Assembly (NCBI RefSeq): GCF_021869535.1
Contig: NW_026262734.1
Coordinates: 110,829,088 to 110,893,087 of the forward strand
Origin: Mytilus californianus
Taxonomy: Eukaryota; Mollusca; Bivalvia; Mytilida; Mytilidae
DNA: 64,000 bases
Reading direction: 5' to 3'
The position numbers and the translations under genes are program-made. A model generated the notes under the pieces. The model was not told the DNA's origin. It made no database searches and saw nothing but the letters and a program-made list of their open reading frames with translations. Of this stretch, positions 22,270 through 34,720 are shown one piece after another; position 1 is the first letter of the stretch, and each line of letters opens with the position of its first letter.

Positions 22270-23800
22270 TAACTATTTGCAAAGAGTATGAAATAAAGAA
22301 CAAGTTATACACTGTTCACATTAGGAACAATATAGCCAAAAAACGATTACTGTTTCCTCAGACCAACTATGATATTCCATCTGGAACGTTTTAAATTTCC
22401 TTAATTTTTTAGTCTTTGTGACTTTGGACCAAACAATGAATGTCTCTTTACCAAATTTCATATTTTAAGCTTAACTTGGATATGCCTGTATTTAAAGCAG
22501 GTATAGTAGTTAGACGAAAACCAGGTTAATTCTCAGGTTAATGATCTCTGATGAAAAACCAATTGACATAATAGAACTGATCCGAATTTGGTCCTGTTGT
22601 AATGAATTAATTTACAACGGCATTTTGAATGTAAGGAAAGAAACGATATCTTCAGGTTACGATTTCGTTTTAGTTTTAAAGTAATATTAAACTAAAAATA
22701 TAAAAATTGTTACCTTAAAAAATTGAAATCGACTTATTATCAGATTATTTTTCGTCATTAAGAATCAGATACAAAATTCTGCTTCATCAGGTTAATTTCT
22801 CCCAGGAAACTCATTTTATTTGCTTTTAAATCGTATGTTGAATAAACACTTGACTCAATTTATTACGTACACAAACAGAATATATTAGAAATATTCGTCC
22901 TCATATTATTGTACTTTTTTCTCTGGAAACCAGATATACAAGTTTGCGGGAAATGGTATGGCTATAACATGGCAAGTGGCAAGAGTAACTGTGAAAAAAA
23001 GTTAACTACTGTGACTTCACAAGTATATTGAAGTTTCGTTTTATTGAGTTTCCTACAGTCATTGAGGACTTTGTCCACTGATAATAATTTGCTCCCGATT
23101 ATTACTATATGTCAGTTCCATACATTATTCTATCGTTCGTCGTCGTTTCCTCAAACGTAAATATTTCTGGTTTTAAAATTAAAACAAAATGGAGCAATTA
23201 AAGTCAAATGTATTACGAAACAGAAATATGTAGTGTAAACTAGAGTTATAATTACTTTAATTCTCTTTCTGTCAAGCGTTTTGTAAATTATACACTTTCC
23301 AAATGTTTGGCCAATTGTGTGTTCAATACAAACATTTCAAAAAAGAATATTACAATTCTATATGCGTTTTACCCTGGTTTATAATTTAAAGTGTAGTTTT
23401 TTATGTATGTTCTTGATCATTCTCAACATTCAATACTTGGTAGTATAAGCTGTCAGTCATTATGTAACTAATAGTGAAGCTATAAAAAATTTGGGGACAT
23501 AACAATTTTACCTTATTATTATACACTAAATTGATTTTTAAGAATGTGATACTAATCTCCTGAAGATGTGTATTCATTTATTGTTGTTAGACAACATTTG
23601 GCAAAGGTATTTTGCACAGTGAAAATTACGGATTTAAATCATGAAGATATAAAACCACTAATTTATAGCCCCATTGCTTTTTGTGTAAAATTCGGCAATT
23701 TTAAGCATTAAAATGGCTATTTTGTCTAAAGTTCAAATAAAGTGGCAGTCATTTCATGTCTAAACTATACCTTATCCTGACGAGTGCTGAAAATTTAACA
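22270..23800. other. No gene recognised
   Basis: AT-rich sequence without splice-bounded frames, tRNA or recognised repeats. It forms the left flank of the BEL/Pao element; the last five bases before the LTR (TACCT, 23,801-23,805) are the target duplication. Confidence 0.5.
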
Positions 23801-23805
23801 TACCT

Positions 23806-24362
23806 TGTAATGGCCTGACCATTAAGTTTAACCGACGATTGGGCTCAAGCAATAAGACTATCATGTGCTGATAATTTATTCCCAAACCAATCTAACAAAT
23901 GGTAAAAAGCTGAAAATACAAAATAAAATACAATTTTACAATGTGTTCAATTAATGTTATAATGTATGCATGTCAAGTGTAGACAATAACAAAGTCCATA
24001 GAACGCGAAATAAAGCTGCAGTTATTTAAGGTGAAGTTTCCAGTATATCACGGATAAAGAGTTCAATTATGTGAAGAACGATTTGAAGGCATCAAATACA
24101 AAGTTATAAATGTAACTCACTTTGTGGTTAGCCACGAATTGTGTCCTAGATGACGTTTGTCCTCCGAATGTTCTCCAGTACTGAGATGACCTTGCAGTAT
24201 TCAGTTCGAGGTACGTGTAAGAAAGGGAAAGGTAACGATGATACGATGTTTTGACATTCTATACGGTTTAACGATGAATAATCCTCCTAGACTGGAACAC
24301 ATAAACAGATTAAGAATATAATCAAACGAACTATATAAATTCAGGAAAGGCGTAACAGAATA
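23806..24362 (-). repeat. BEL/Pao 3' LTR (557 bp)
   Basis: Read on the minus strand it starts TATTCTGTTACG and ends GGCCATTACA. It matches the split LTR on the right, with about ten small differences and one 10-bp indel, so the insertion is not very recent. A short purine tract (ACGGGGAG) lies just upstream at 24,363-24,370 and can serve as polypurine primer. Confidence 0.88.
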
Positions 24363-24507
24363 CTCCCCGTATGATGTCTATCTGATATCACTATTCCATA
24401 AATTAATCGCATATGAATATAAGATAAATAAATAAATCCCAACATAAATTGAATATGTACAGGTGAAATGTCCACTATTGGTCATGTGAGAAATATCAGG
24501 TCTAAAC

Positions 24508-26211
24508 TTACGACTTTTCACTATAAAGTTTCCTGAATAAATTCATTCTACGGGAAACTGGGTTTGGCACAGTTTCGTGTCTATTAGAAGAAGGATATCT
24601 CGGATGAGATTGTTGTGTTCTGTAGAATATTCCATTTCTGCTGTATCGATAATGGGAACTGTTTTCTCCAACGTTGTAAGACGGCGATATTCTCCGGTAA
24701 GTATGACGGGAGTTAGTACTTGGTCCTCGTCCGATTTGGCGAAATGTCACATCTTTGTGAGTCTCAGACGAAATTAAGCGTTTCGTCCTAACGTTCCATC
24801 CTGCGGATCTAGTCGCTGTAAAGTGGCGTCCTCGACGTTTGATTTTGTCGTAGTAATGTCCAAAAAAGGTGTGATGATGTCCAGATAAGACCACCGGTTC
24901 CTTTTCACTAATATTCAAGTCAGACTTGACGATACTGCTTCCTAATCGGAGTAGAAGTTGATTGTTCAAACGCAGATTGAGATTAGCAATCGGTCCTTCT
25001 TTCGGAATAGGTTTGTGAATGCGACTGATTTCCTCTCCATAAACTTCAGGTCTTGTTGATTTCGGAATGACTTTTTCTTCATCAATAGAATTTTCTATAA
25101 AAGTCACAGATTTTGCTTTTAGTGACACGAGTGCTGTCCCTTTAGAGAAATTCGTGAGTTTACCAGGCTTGGTACTAGGTTCAGTACACTCAAGGAATTG
25201 TATGGAATGCGATTTTGCAACCTTGGTATTCGCATTAAAGTATTGGTCGTTATCCTGAACAACAATTGGATTCTTGTCCTTGAAGACTATTTCCGGTCTT
25301 GGGGCAAGACGTTGTTCTGGTTCCGTGATTGAAACGTTAGTTATCTTCGTGTTGACTTCAAGCGGAACAGTTTGCTTGTCAATGTATCTATTTCCAATTA
25401 TGACCCAACCAAGTTTCAACTTTTGGGCAAATGGAGTTCTGGATGGTCCTAGGCGTTGTTCAAGGACGTGGTGTGCCTCTATAAGGTCTCTTCCAATTAA
25501 GAAAAGAATTTGACAATGTTCCTCTATTGGTGGAATGCTTCCTCTGAGTTCTTTTAGATGAGGATGATGCATTGCGACTTCAGGAGTAGGAATTTCGTCT
25601 CGATTATTGGGAATATAATTACAATCAATTAATGTAGGCAGATCAAATTGTACGTCACCATGTACAGATTTTAAGACGAAATCTTTTCCTCTTTTCCCGG
25701 AAGTAGCTACTCTGCCGGAGCATGTTGTAAGAGAGTAGTTCTCAGGTTTTTCTCGAACGTTGAACAGACTGAAGAATTCAGGCGAGGCAAGAGACCGGTT
25801 GCTTTGGTCGTCAATGATGGCGTACATCCGGATAATTTTGTCTGTCCTGTCCTTGTGGTACACATCCACAGGTAATATCTTGGCACAAGATTTCCAACTC
25901 TTAGGATCTTTGTGGATCTCTGTGCAGGTCGAACTCACAGAGGTTAATATGATTTCAGCGGACTCTGTCTGCTCCCCGCCGTAGATTGTGCCAGAGGAAC
26001 TAGATTGAGATTGTTCGTGCGGTTGCACCTTTGTTATGTGTAGTGCGGTGGTGTGTCGTTGACTTCCACACTCATTACAACTGATACTTGCGTTGCAGTC
26101 CCGACTTCTGTGTGTGGTTGACTCACAGCACTTGTAGCAAACATTATTTTGTCTTAACAGTTCCTTGCATTCTTCTATTGATTTGGCTCGGAACGCTCGG
26201 CATTCGTTCAA
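24508..26211 (-). pseudogene. BEL/Pao zinc knuckle-protease fused to integrase zinc-finger remnant
   Basis: A 567-codon frame. Residues about 20-55 carry two CCHC-type knuckles (CYKCCESTTHRSRDC, then CNECGSQRHTTALH). Residues about 130-240 resemble the Pao aspartic protease, with the active-site region AIIDDQSNRSL, where most families have a D-T/S-G-like or DTQSN motif. GWVIIGN closes the domain. RT and RNase H should follow but are absent. Instead the frame continues with the tether and integrase H2C2 region (SGHHHTFFGHYYDKIKRRG, then RHFT). Both zinc-binding cysteines of that finger are lost (HKDVTFRQ where the family has CxxC). The last 90 residues are not recognised. No catalytic integrase core is seen. 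The start used is the first Met; homology extends upstream into the frame-shifted gag. Confidence 0.8.
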
Positions 26212-28377
26212 AGGATGCTTGTATTATGCAAAATGCACAGACTTTGTTGTTCACGGCTGTCTCCAGGTTGTTGTTCAACTGCTGTCTTATGGACGTTGAC
26301 TTTAGAATACGTCTGAGGTGTGAACTTTGGCGCAGCACCTTTTGTATTTGGTGTGACTTTTGACCCAAAGATGAACCCAGGATCGTTCTTAATTTTGCTA
26401 ATTTCCCTGATGAAGGCAGAGAATTCTGTGAAAGGTGGAAAGGCAACTTCATATTTAGACTTGTATCTTGAAGCCCTTGTTATCCACTTTTCTTGGAGTC
26501 CGTGTGGCAGTTTTTCCACACTTGGAATTAATCCCGGACGAAGAGTCGAAATAAGCTAGCAAACATCCCAGCTTGGGATTTTCCTTGTGATACTCTATTT
26601 CTGATAGAATATTAGACAAGTCGTAAAGAAGTGCGCTGTCTTTGTTCGTCAGTGTTGGAAAGTTGACAAGTTTGTTGACGAGAGACGCCTCCAACATTTC
26701 TAGAGCACCATATCAGTAGTTCAGTCTCTCCCATAGTCTCTGTAGGCCTCTTGTTGGGTTGTTTGCATTTGATGCCCTTATACTCATGGCATGTTTGGCA
26801 GACTCTGGTCCAAGCCATTTAATAAGTAGGTCTATCTGTTCCGAGTCTGAAACTTGTAATTCGTCTATGACGTTTTTAAAGCTGGCTTTCCATGTATGGA
26901 AGGATTCTGCCCGGTCGTTAAAGCTTGTTAACTGGGAGAACAGCAGACCCTTTCGTAGAGGAAATCTGGTTATCTCCGACGTAGGATTGATTTGTTGCAT
27001 GTGTGCAGAAGGAGTCTCTTCTATAACGTCTTGTTTTTGATATGAAACAGGGCTCTCTTCTGAAACGCCTTGTTTTTGGTGTGAGACAGGGATCTCTGCT
27101 TAAACGCCCTGTTTTCCTATGCCAGCTACTGTTCCCAGATCTGGGAATACATTAACTTCTGGTGATTTAGCATGTGCAGGAAAGACCGCAGGTGTTTGTG
27201 ATGGCAAGTTCAATGCCACGGATGGCACGAACGCTGGTGCTTCATGACTTAGTTCAATCTTAACAGGCGTTTGATTTTTCTTTTGAGGGCCTGTCACTTC
27301 CTGCACGGCAGTTGGATCAGGATGTTTATTGACGAAATCTTGCACACGTTGGAGCGAGTCTTCCGTCTCGTCAGGGAGATCGTCTAGCGCTTGGCTGTCA
27401 TCGTACTCTAGGATACGAGCCTCGGCTTCTGCGGCTGCAGCTTCTCTTTGTGCTTCGAGAATGTTAAACTTGGCCTTTAGCTCGGCTTTTTCCCGGCTTA
27501 CTTGTGCGGCCTCTTGTTGCATTTGAGCCTTCCTGCGTATGGCCTCTTGTTCTATTTGCACTTTTCTGTGTGCGGCCTTCTGTTCTAGCTGAACTTTTCT
27601 ACGTGCCACCTCCTGTTCCATTTCAACCTTTTTACGTGTGGCTTCCTGTTCCATTTCAGCCTTTTTACGTGTGGCTTCCTGTTCCATTTCAGCTTGTCTG
27701 AACATAGCTTGTTCCTCTAACATTGCCTCCTGTTGAAGGATCAGGGCATGTTGTTCGACAAAGGCTATTTTAGACTTGGCAACCTCTGCTTTGGCACGCT
27801 TCCTCCGTGCTAGGCTTGACATGTCAGACACGTTAGACATACCGCTGTGTGAGGTTTTCTTACCCTTTGAGGTTTTTGTTTTAGTGGATTTAGCCTTGGT
27901 CAGGGCGATGCGATGTTCGTGCAATGTTTCTATTGCCAGGTCCACTTTGGACAGTCGAATATCTAACGTGAGATTACATGCGTCTATGTCCGTTAGACTG
28001 TCCAATGTTCTGGTCCTTTTTAGAAAGTTCAGGTATTCATCTGTGAGCCTACGATAGTTAGTACAGGCTTTTACAAGTTTGTCCTGTGCTGTTAAGAGTT
28101 GCTGGAGCTCGTTAGGTGGCGTGGTGACTTCCAATAACTGGGATTCTATATCAGACCAGAGGGCCTCTAGTTCCTGACAGAACTTGTCACGTTTTTCTGT
28201 GAATGCACCCTGGCCTTTTTCCGTGAGTTCACGTACTCGCCTAGTCTCGGGATTTTCCTCTACATTCGACGGATTGTCCACAGGCTGTCCAGCATCTATT
28301 TTCAGCTCCGCTTCTGTTTGGAGTTTTATTTCTTGACGCTCGAAGTCATCTTGGCGTTCTGCGTGATCAGAATCCAT
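26212..28377 (-). pseudogene. BEL/Pao gag-like region, two stops and two frameshifts
   Basis: It opens with MDSDHAERQDDFERQ and runs 425 codons to a TAA at 27,100-27,102. Residues about 215-300 are a coiled-coil-like run of ~10-residue repeats (EMEQEATRKK, QLEQKAAHRK). The same frame continues after the stop through about two to three degenerate ~47-bp tandem units (27,003-27,100) into a DUF1759-like domain (SFHTWKASFKNVIDELQ, LIKWLGPESAKH). A TGA at 26,713-26,715 follows. After a frameshift near 26,540 comes KLPHGLQEKW, and after another near 26,215 the zinc knuckles. Gag proteins of this class form the particle and bind RNA. This copy is broken in at least four places. Confidence 0.8.
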
Positions 28378-28663
28378 GTTTTCTAATCAACTAACGGATA
28401 GTATAATTAAAATAGACTGTTGCAAACGTTGGCGGTTAGCTGCCTGGTACACACAAGCTGTGTTGCGTAATGTTGTTGTTACAGTTGTAACGATACTACG
28501 TTGCAGTTCCTTGTCTGGATATGTGTAGACAGGTTGTCGTCAATTTACTGTACGTCAAGGGATGACGCGTTCTTGCAGGGCTCAACAGCCAGGTTGCAGC
28601 TGTAGAACTGACGTGGAGTGGCGTTATCAGTGTGACACAACAGGCAAGTTGTAGACTTTTTAC
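28378..28663 (-). other. BEL/Pao 5' leader and primer-binding region
   Basis: This is untranslated sequence between the 5' LTR and gag. The bases immediately after the LTR on the minus strand (GTAAAAAGTCTACAACTTGC) occupy the primer-binding position. I could not assign the priming tRNA. Confidence 0.5.
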
Positions 28664-28818
28664 TGTAATGGCCTGACCATTAAGTTTAACCGACGATTGG
28701 GCTCAAGCAATAAGACTATCAGGTGCTGATAATTTATTCCCAAACCAATCTAACAAATGGTAAAAAGCTGAAAATACAATTTTACAATGTGTTCAATTAA
28801 TGTTATAATGTATGCATG

Positions 28819-30660
28819 TTCTGCAAAAGGAAATCACGAATTCACCAACATTCCAACTGACTTCATTTTCAGAAAACGATATCTGTAACAAACATAAACT
28901 ATTAGCAGTGTCAAAAACTCGTTGGAAGTACTTGATAAATTGCATGCATATATTGGTGATTTTGAATCTGTTCAAAGTTTTGATTTTTCTACCCTATATA
29001 CCACTTTGCCTCATATTCTTATTAAGAAAAAATTCACACACCTAATTGAATGGGCATTTAAAAAGTCGGAATGCCAATACATATGTTCAAACTCTTTTAG
29101 GTCATTTTTTAGTAGCAACAAACAAAAGAGCTATATCAATTGGACATGCTTTGATACTACATCTGCCCTTGAATTTTTACTTGATAACATTTTTGTTCGC
29201 TTTGGAGATTCCGTATATCGTCAAGTTATCGGAATTCCAATGGGGACTAACTGTGCACCACTTATTGCGGACCTGTTTTGTATTGTTATGAGTTACAATT
29301 TATGACTAAAATCAGCAAAGACCCATCGAAACAACATCTGATACAAAAATTTAACAATACTTTTAGATATTTGGATGATATATTGGCTCTCAATAATGAC
29401 GACTTCAGTATGTATACTAAAGAAATTTATCCTGTTGAACTTACTTTAAATAAAGCTAATACTAACAATGACCACTGTCCTTTCCTCGATCTTGATATCT
29501 ATATCATGAACGGGAAGCTTAATACAAAAATCTATGATAAAAGAGATGATTGTTCATTTCCTATCGTTAATTATCCATTTTTAGATGGTGACGTTCCCTT
29601 GTCACCATCTTATGGTGTTTATATATCTCAACTTGTACGATTCGCTCGTGTATGTAACAACGTATTAGATTTTAGCGAGAGAAATTTATGTATTACTGAA
29701 AAATTATTACACCAGGGTTTTCGATATCATAAACTAGTCAAATCATTTACTAAATTTTATCATCGGTATAAGGACATCATTCGTAAATATAACTCAACAT
29801 GCAGACATCTTATACGTTCGGGTATTTCACATCCAATCTTTTATGGTAATATTCTTTACAAAGCAGAAAAATGTCAGTATTCACCTCAAAAGCTAACAAA
29901 ACCTTTAAACAGACTCATTAAGAAGGGATATAGTTACGATACTGTTGTCAGGTCATTAAAGATTGCATATTTTGGCTTTAATATTGATTCACTTATAGGG
30001 TATTTGCATCGGAATTAAACACATTTATTCCAAAAAACCAGTTGTTGGCATGATACGGGTTATGTTCTCATATATTTTATGATGGTATGATACTAAACCC
30101 CTAACGGGAGGGATTGTACCTGATTTTCATGTGATTAAGACATAATCTTTCAATCAGTTTAATTGAGGTCTGGAGCTGGCATGTCAGTAACTGCTGATAG
30201 TCCTTTGTTCATTTATGTATTATTGTCATTTTGTTTATTTTCTTTTGTTTCCTATTCTGACATCGGACTCGGACTTCTCTTAAACTGAGTTTTACTGTGC
30301 GTACTGTTGTACGTTTGTTTTTTCTACATTGGCTAGAGGTATAGGGGGAGGGTTGAGATCTCAAAAAACATGTTTAACCCAGCCGCATTTTTGCGCCTGT
30401 CCCAAGTCAGGAGCCTCTGGCCTTTGTTAGTCTTGTATCATTTTTAATTTTAGTTTCTTGTGTATAATTTGAAGTTTAGTATGACGTCCATTTTCACTGA
30501 ACTAGTATACATATTTGTTTAGGGGCCAGCTGAAGGACGCCTCCGGGTGCGGGAGTTTCTCGCTGCATTGAAGACCCATTAGTGGCCTTCGGCTGTTGTC
30601 TGCTCTATGGTCGGGTTGTTGTCTCTTTGGCACATTCCCCATTTCCATTCTCAATTTTAT
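28819..30660 (+). mobile_element. Penelope-like (PLE-like) retroelement, best-preserved copy
   Basis: This 5'-truncated element is inserted in an LTR. It contains an RT C-terminal half, a 3' UTR, the GGGGCCAGCTGAAGGACGCC tail module (30,522-30,541) and the fixed end 'ccattctcaattttat'. The same 3' end recurs at 9,617, 39,055 (-), 42,211 (-) and 49,322 (-), so 3'-anchored reverse transcription is the likely mode. The class label is inferred from RT motifs. Confidence 0.8.
28922..30018 (+). pseudogene. PLE-like reverse transcriptase, one frameshift
   Basis: The first frame (28,922-29,305) has FDFSTLYTTLPHI, the block with the first catalytic aspartate, and IGIPMGTNCAPLIADLF. A one-base loss near 29,278 moves the rest into another frame (29,278-30,018), which has FRYLDDILALNN with the catalytic YLDD, then FLDLDIYI, KIYDKRDD and SYGVYISQLVRFARVC. 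RT fingers N-terminal to the first frame and any endonuclease are missing, probably by 5' truncation. Copying of RNA into DNA is the family's role; this copy is inactive. Confidence 0.82.
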
Positions 30661-31055
30661 GTCAAGTGTAGACAATAGCAAAGTCCATAGAACGCGAAAT
30701 AAAGCTGCAGTTATTAAAGGTAAAGTTTCCAGTATATCACGGATAAAGAGTTCAATTAAGTGAAGAACGATTTGAAGGCATCAAATACAAAGTTATAAAT
30801 GTAACTCACTCTGTGGTTAACTAGAATTGTGTCCTAGATGACGTTTGTCCTCCGAATGTTCTCCAGTACTGAGATGACCTTGCAGTATTCAGTTCGAGGT
30901 ACGTGTAAGAAAAGGAAAGGTAACGATGATACGATGTTTTGACATTCTATACGGTTTAACGATGAATAATCCTCCTAGACTGGAATACATAAACAGATTA
31001 AGAATATAATCAAACGAACTATATAAATTCAGGAAAGGCGTAACAGAATATACCT

Positions 31056-31880
31056 TTAATTGAATATTAGAGCGTACTAGTTACTACAAGTTTTATAGTA
31101 CAAAAACAGGTACTTCTGGTCTGAACAAAAGGGCAAATGTGCCACTCCTGTAATAATAGTATATATCTTTTTATTATTCAAAAGAAATTCAATTCAATGA
31201 TTATACAGTAATTCCAAGTTGCCACGCTTTTATATGATATCAAAACTACCCAAATTTTTCATCTATTGACAAAGATACAGCTATGCGTAGGAACTATTGT
31301 GTTCGAAATATGTACTAGTTTCTTGAATAGTCTTTCTGACTGAACCTGAATTAGTGGTTCCATACACGGGTTTATCCATGTCCTATCTCAAAAACATGTT
31401 CGCTGCCATTAACAGGTCACGTGGTACGTCAGTCTTAGCACTCGTGAATGATTACGCACGTGTAATTTCTAATCTATATGATTATTGGTCATGTATAACG
31501 TTCTTATTTCACATATGTCACGTACATATGACCATGGCAAATAACGAAAAATGTAAGAAAAGGTGTTGTTAATAAATTTTATAACAATCATCGTACATTA
31601 AAAGCTTGGAAAGTATTTTTTTATGAATTATATGGAAATGACGACGAGTATTCTTGTTTGGTTCCATTTAAAATACATGTTATGCCGCTAATGAGACAAA
31701 GAGATTGCAGTGGATTAAAGCTTTAAATAGAAAAAACACTTTCAAAGCAAGTTTTCGTATGCTCGGAACACTGTTTGGAAGGAACTCCGACTGAACAAAA
31801 TCCTTATCCGAAATTAAATCTTGTTTATGACAGCCAGACAACACCCGGTAGACGAAAACTGTCGAGACAAGAACCCGAAA
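31056..31880. other. No gene recognised
   Basis: Flanking sequence right of the BEL/Pao element. The frames at 31,354-31,572 and 31,680-31,949 have no supporting motif or splice sites. Confidence 0.45.
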
Positions 31881-31889
31881 GTAGACAAA

Positions 31890-33010
31890 GAAAACCTTTA
31901 CGTAAGAAAATGCCTGTACCAAGTTGGGAATATGACCGGTGATATCCATTCGTTTAATGTGTTTTAGCTTTTTATTTTGCCATTTGATGAGGAACTTTCC
32001 TTTTTGAATTTCCTCGGAATTCGGAATTTTTGGGCTTTTACTTTTTTTTTGTCTTTATGAATATTACTCTTACTTTTTTGTCGGTTTTTGTTATATCCAT
32101 TTGACATGGCTCTGTACTTATACATCCCGTCATTGTCTTATTGTGCTATGTAGATATAAGAAGATGTGGTATGAGTGCCAATGAGACAACTCTCCATCCA
32201 AGTCAAAATTTATAAAAGTAAACCATTATAGGTCAAAGTACGGTCTTCATCACGGAGCCGTGGCTCACACCGAACAGTAAGCTATAAAGGGCCCCAAATT
32301 AACACCAGTGAACATACACTGAACAAATAAATTTGACCTATGAAACAATGTAAATACAAAAAAAAAAACTAAGGGAAGAATAATAAAAGTAACATGTTAT
32401 ATCGGTATGAAATGTTAAACAATTTAAGAAAAACAATATGCTCGAACAAAAATATCAGCCATTTGCAATAACTTTAAACACAGGTAAATGAAAATAATTT
32501 TGTTGTTAGGTATACGTGTACAGTTCCAATAGAGAAAGGAAATATTTTTACAAAAAAAAAAATTTTGATGTTCATAGTACGAAGTGAAAATATATAGTAA
32601 TACCACACGCTTATCGTCAATTTTTGCATTTATGTGCTTTGTGTATATGCCTTTTTGAGTTTCTTTGTTACATAAGACGTGACTCTGTTCTTATACATAA
32701 TGGTGACTGCTGTATTCTAATTTTTGACATGTTTACCTTTTATGTTTGTTTGTTTTGTTCGCACAACGTTGTCAATATAATGGAATTTTATGCGACTGTA
32801 ATACAAGTGAGAGGTTCAGCTAGCTATAAAACCAGGTATAATTCACCATTTTCTACATAAGAAAATGCTTGTACCAAGTCAGGAATATGACAGTTGTTAT
32901 CCATTCGTTTGATGTGTTTGAGCTTTTCATTTTGACGTTTGATTACAGACTTTCCGTTTCGAATTTTCGTCGGCGTTCGGTATTTTTGGTATTTTTCTTT
33001 TTACATGTAA
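31890..33010. repeat. Dispersed repeats, including an inverted GTTGTCTCATTGG retroposon
   Basis: 31,890-32,150 and 32,620-33,010 are + strand copies of the element at 10.6-11.3 kb. Between them, 32,152-32,300 is a minus-strand retroposon copy ('tgccaatgagacaactctcc', then 'aagctataaagggcccc'). The retroposon appears to have landed inside the other repeat. Confidence 0.6.
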
Positions 33011-34610
33011 TAACCCCTACTTCCTTTGACTTTTATTTGATAATGTCTTTCTGTGGTTTTAATAACACGCATATTTCCCACCATTTATCAGTTCTTCAAG
33101 TGTAATCCGTTTTGTTCGAACTGGACATTAAACTTCAAGTAATGTGTCATCCTTTAAAATTCCACCTGGACTACTAAAAAGCAATTGCTCTTCAATTGAG
33201 ACATATATGCCAGTATCTAAAAAGATACTTCATAGCGACCCTATGTGCTCTTTAGTCACAGACTCTTGCTAAGAGCCATGTCTCGTGAATTTATTATCTG
33301 TGAATTTGGGATGCAAATGTTCCCGGATAAATGATGTTGCATCAGTTTGTCTTTAATTGGCAATTTAGTTGCACTGCTTGCAATTATGCGCAATTTCCTT
33401 GCATCTTCCAATAAAACACTGCAACATTGACCTTTTGTTCCATGTTCAACTTATATATAAACTAATTGAGCTATCTTATCAATTAAGTAAGATATTGAAT
33501 AAATCAATCATCAAAGCTATCTTATTTAACTTAATATACAATATTTTAATAAACAAAATTATCTTATATTCAAGATAAAAAAGGTAGGTATAAGAATGTA
33601 AGTTCTCAAATACAAGTTATGAGTCCTAAGTCCCAAGGAGACAACAATTTGATTCTGAGATGGGAAAGGGGTGCCTGGCAGATTTTGGATTATTTTGGCT
33701 CCTATTTAAGTGAAAATGAGTAATCTTGCCTTATCACACACGAAAATATTTCGGGCCCCAAATATTCAAAACCGTGCGGTTCCAAAAAAAAATCGCTCAC
33801 TTTGCTTGCATGCCAGATCTGGGACTTAAAGGGACTTTTAAAAAACTTCTAAAAATGTTCAACAATAACTAAATCGTCAGTGAAATCAGTGCTAAATTGA
33901 TCTGTAGTGAAGTAATAATTGGTAGTATAAACTCATCAAAATACAATACAATTGATATATGTTTCTTCCAAATATGTTTTTTTAAAAGTACATTTTATTT
34001 GAATATTTAGATACAGGAAATGTATGAATTTAATAAAGAATGAACCCAATCTAATTAAAATTAAATCCTTGATTTGCTCCCGTTCTGATATGTCGTGCAT
34101 CATGATCGGAATGAATCCACATTTCATGAAAAAAATCATTAACTAAGATTCTTTGATAAAATGGAATTTTAAAGGTTTTTTTCTGGAAACATAACAAAAA
34201 TACAACAATGTATATTATTTCACCTTATGAAAAGTCTCCTTTCCAACTACACAGAAATTATTGATGATAAAATATCAGGAATAAAAAATGTTCAAATCCT
34301 GAAAATTGTAAACCAATGTTTGAACAGAGAAATGCTTTAAAAATATAGCAATGTATTCAGAGGTGAAAACTGCGGGAAAATGGAATTAAAAATTAATTTA
34401 GTTGCATGTCTCTTTCTCTATTAGGTCCAGGCAACATTATGAAGGTATCTAATAGTTGCAGATAATCAAGAAAATGTTCTGCGGACTCATAAAATCTAAG
34501 TATTATTTTTTTCAGAAGTTTTGACAGTTGTTGCCTTTGGAATAGGGGGCAGATGGGATAGAGTTCATTCACAAAAGTTAGGTAGTGAAAAATAATTCTC
34601 AGGAGTAGAG
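33011..34610. other. No gene recognised
   Basis: AT-rich sequence with short unsupported frames. An A/T-rich segment with repeated 'atcttat' words lies at 33,470-33,575. No RNA gene or transposon end was identified. Confidence 0.45.
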
Positions 34611-34624
34611 ATGGCATTTTTTGT

Positions 34625-34720
34625 GTCATTTGCGCCTGTCCCAAGTCAGGAGCCTATGGCCCTTGTTGGTCTTGTATTTATTTTTTTAGTTCCTTTATAT
34701 GTTACGGAGTTCAAATCGAT
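34625..34720 (+). repeat. Fragment of the PLE-like tail module
   Basis: 'gcgcctgtcccaagtcagga' followed by 'cttgttggtcttgtatttat' matches the tail shared by PLE-like copies at 9.35 and 30.4 kb. Both flanks are lost. A G-run of 12-13 lies at 35,000-35,012. Confidence 0.65.

Larger units (their letters stand above)
28664..31050 (-). repeat. BEL/Pao 5' LTR, split by a PLE-like insertion
   Basis: LTR sequence occupies 28,664-28,818 and 30,661-31,050. The intact 3' LTR at 23,806-24,362 shows the empty site (tatgcatg joined to tcaagtg). The 1,842-bp insert is in the opposite orientation. Any duplication at the target is only 1-3 bp. Confidence 0.88.
23801..31055 (-). mobile_element. BEL/Pao-type LTR retrotransposon, RT-deleted, with 5-bp target duplication
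   Basis: The element lies on the minus strand: 5' LTR at 28,664-31,050 (split by an insertion), internal region 24,363-28,663, 3' LTR at 23,806-24,362. TACCT flanks it at 23,801-23,805 and 31,051-31,055. The gag-protease region belongs to the Pao group (DUF1759-like gag, zinc knuckles, DUF1758-like protease). No RT or RNase H can be found. What follows the protease is the tether and integrase zinc-finger region, joined in frame. The copy is thus internally deleted and also carries stops and frameshifts. Confidence 0.88.

Noticed and set aside
24577..26559. Several + strand frames of 60-90 aa
   Set aside because: They are antisense shadows of the BEL/Pao gag-pol remnant.
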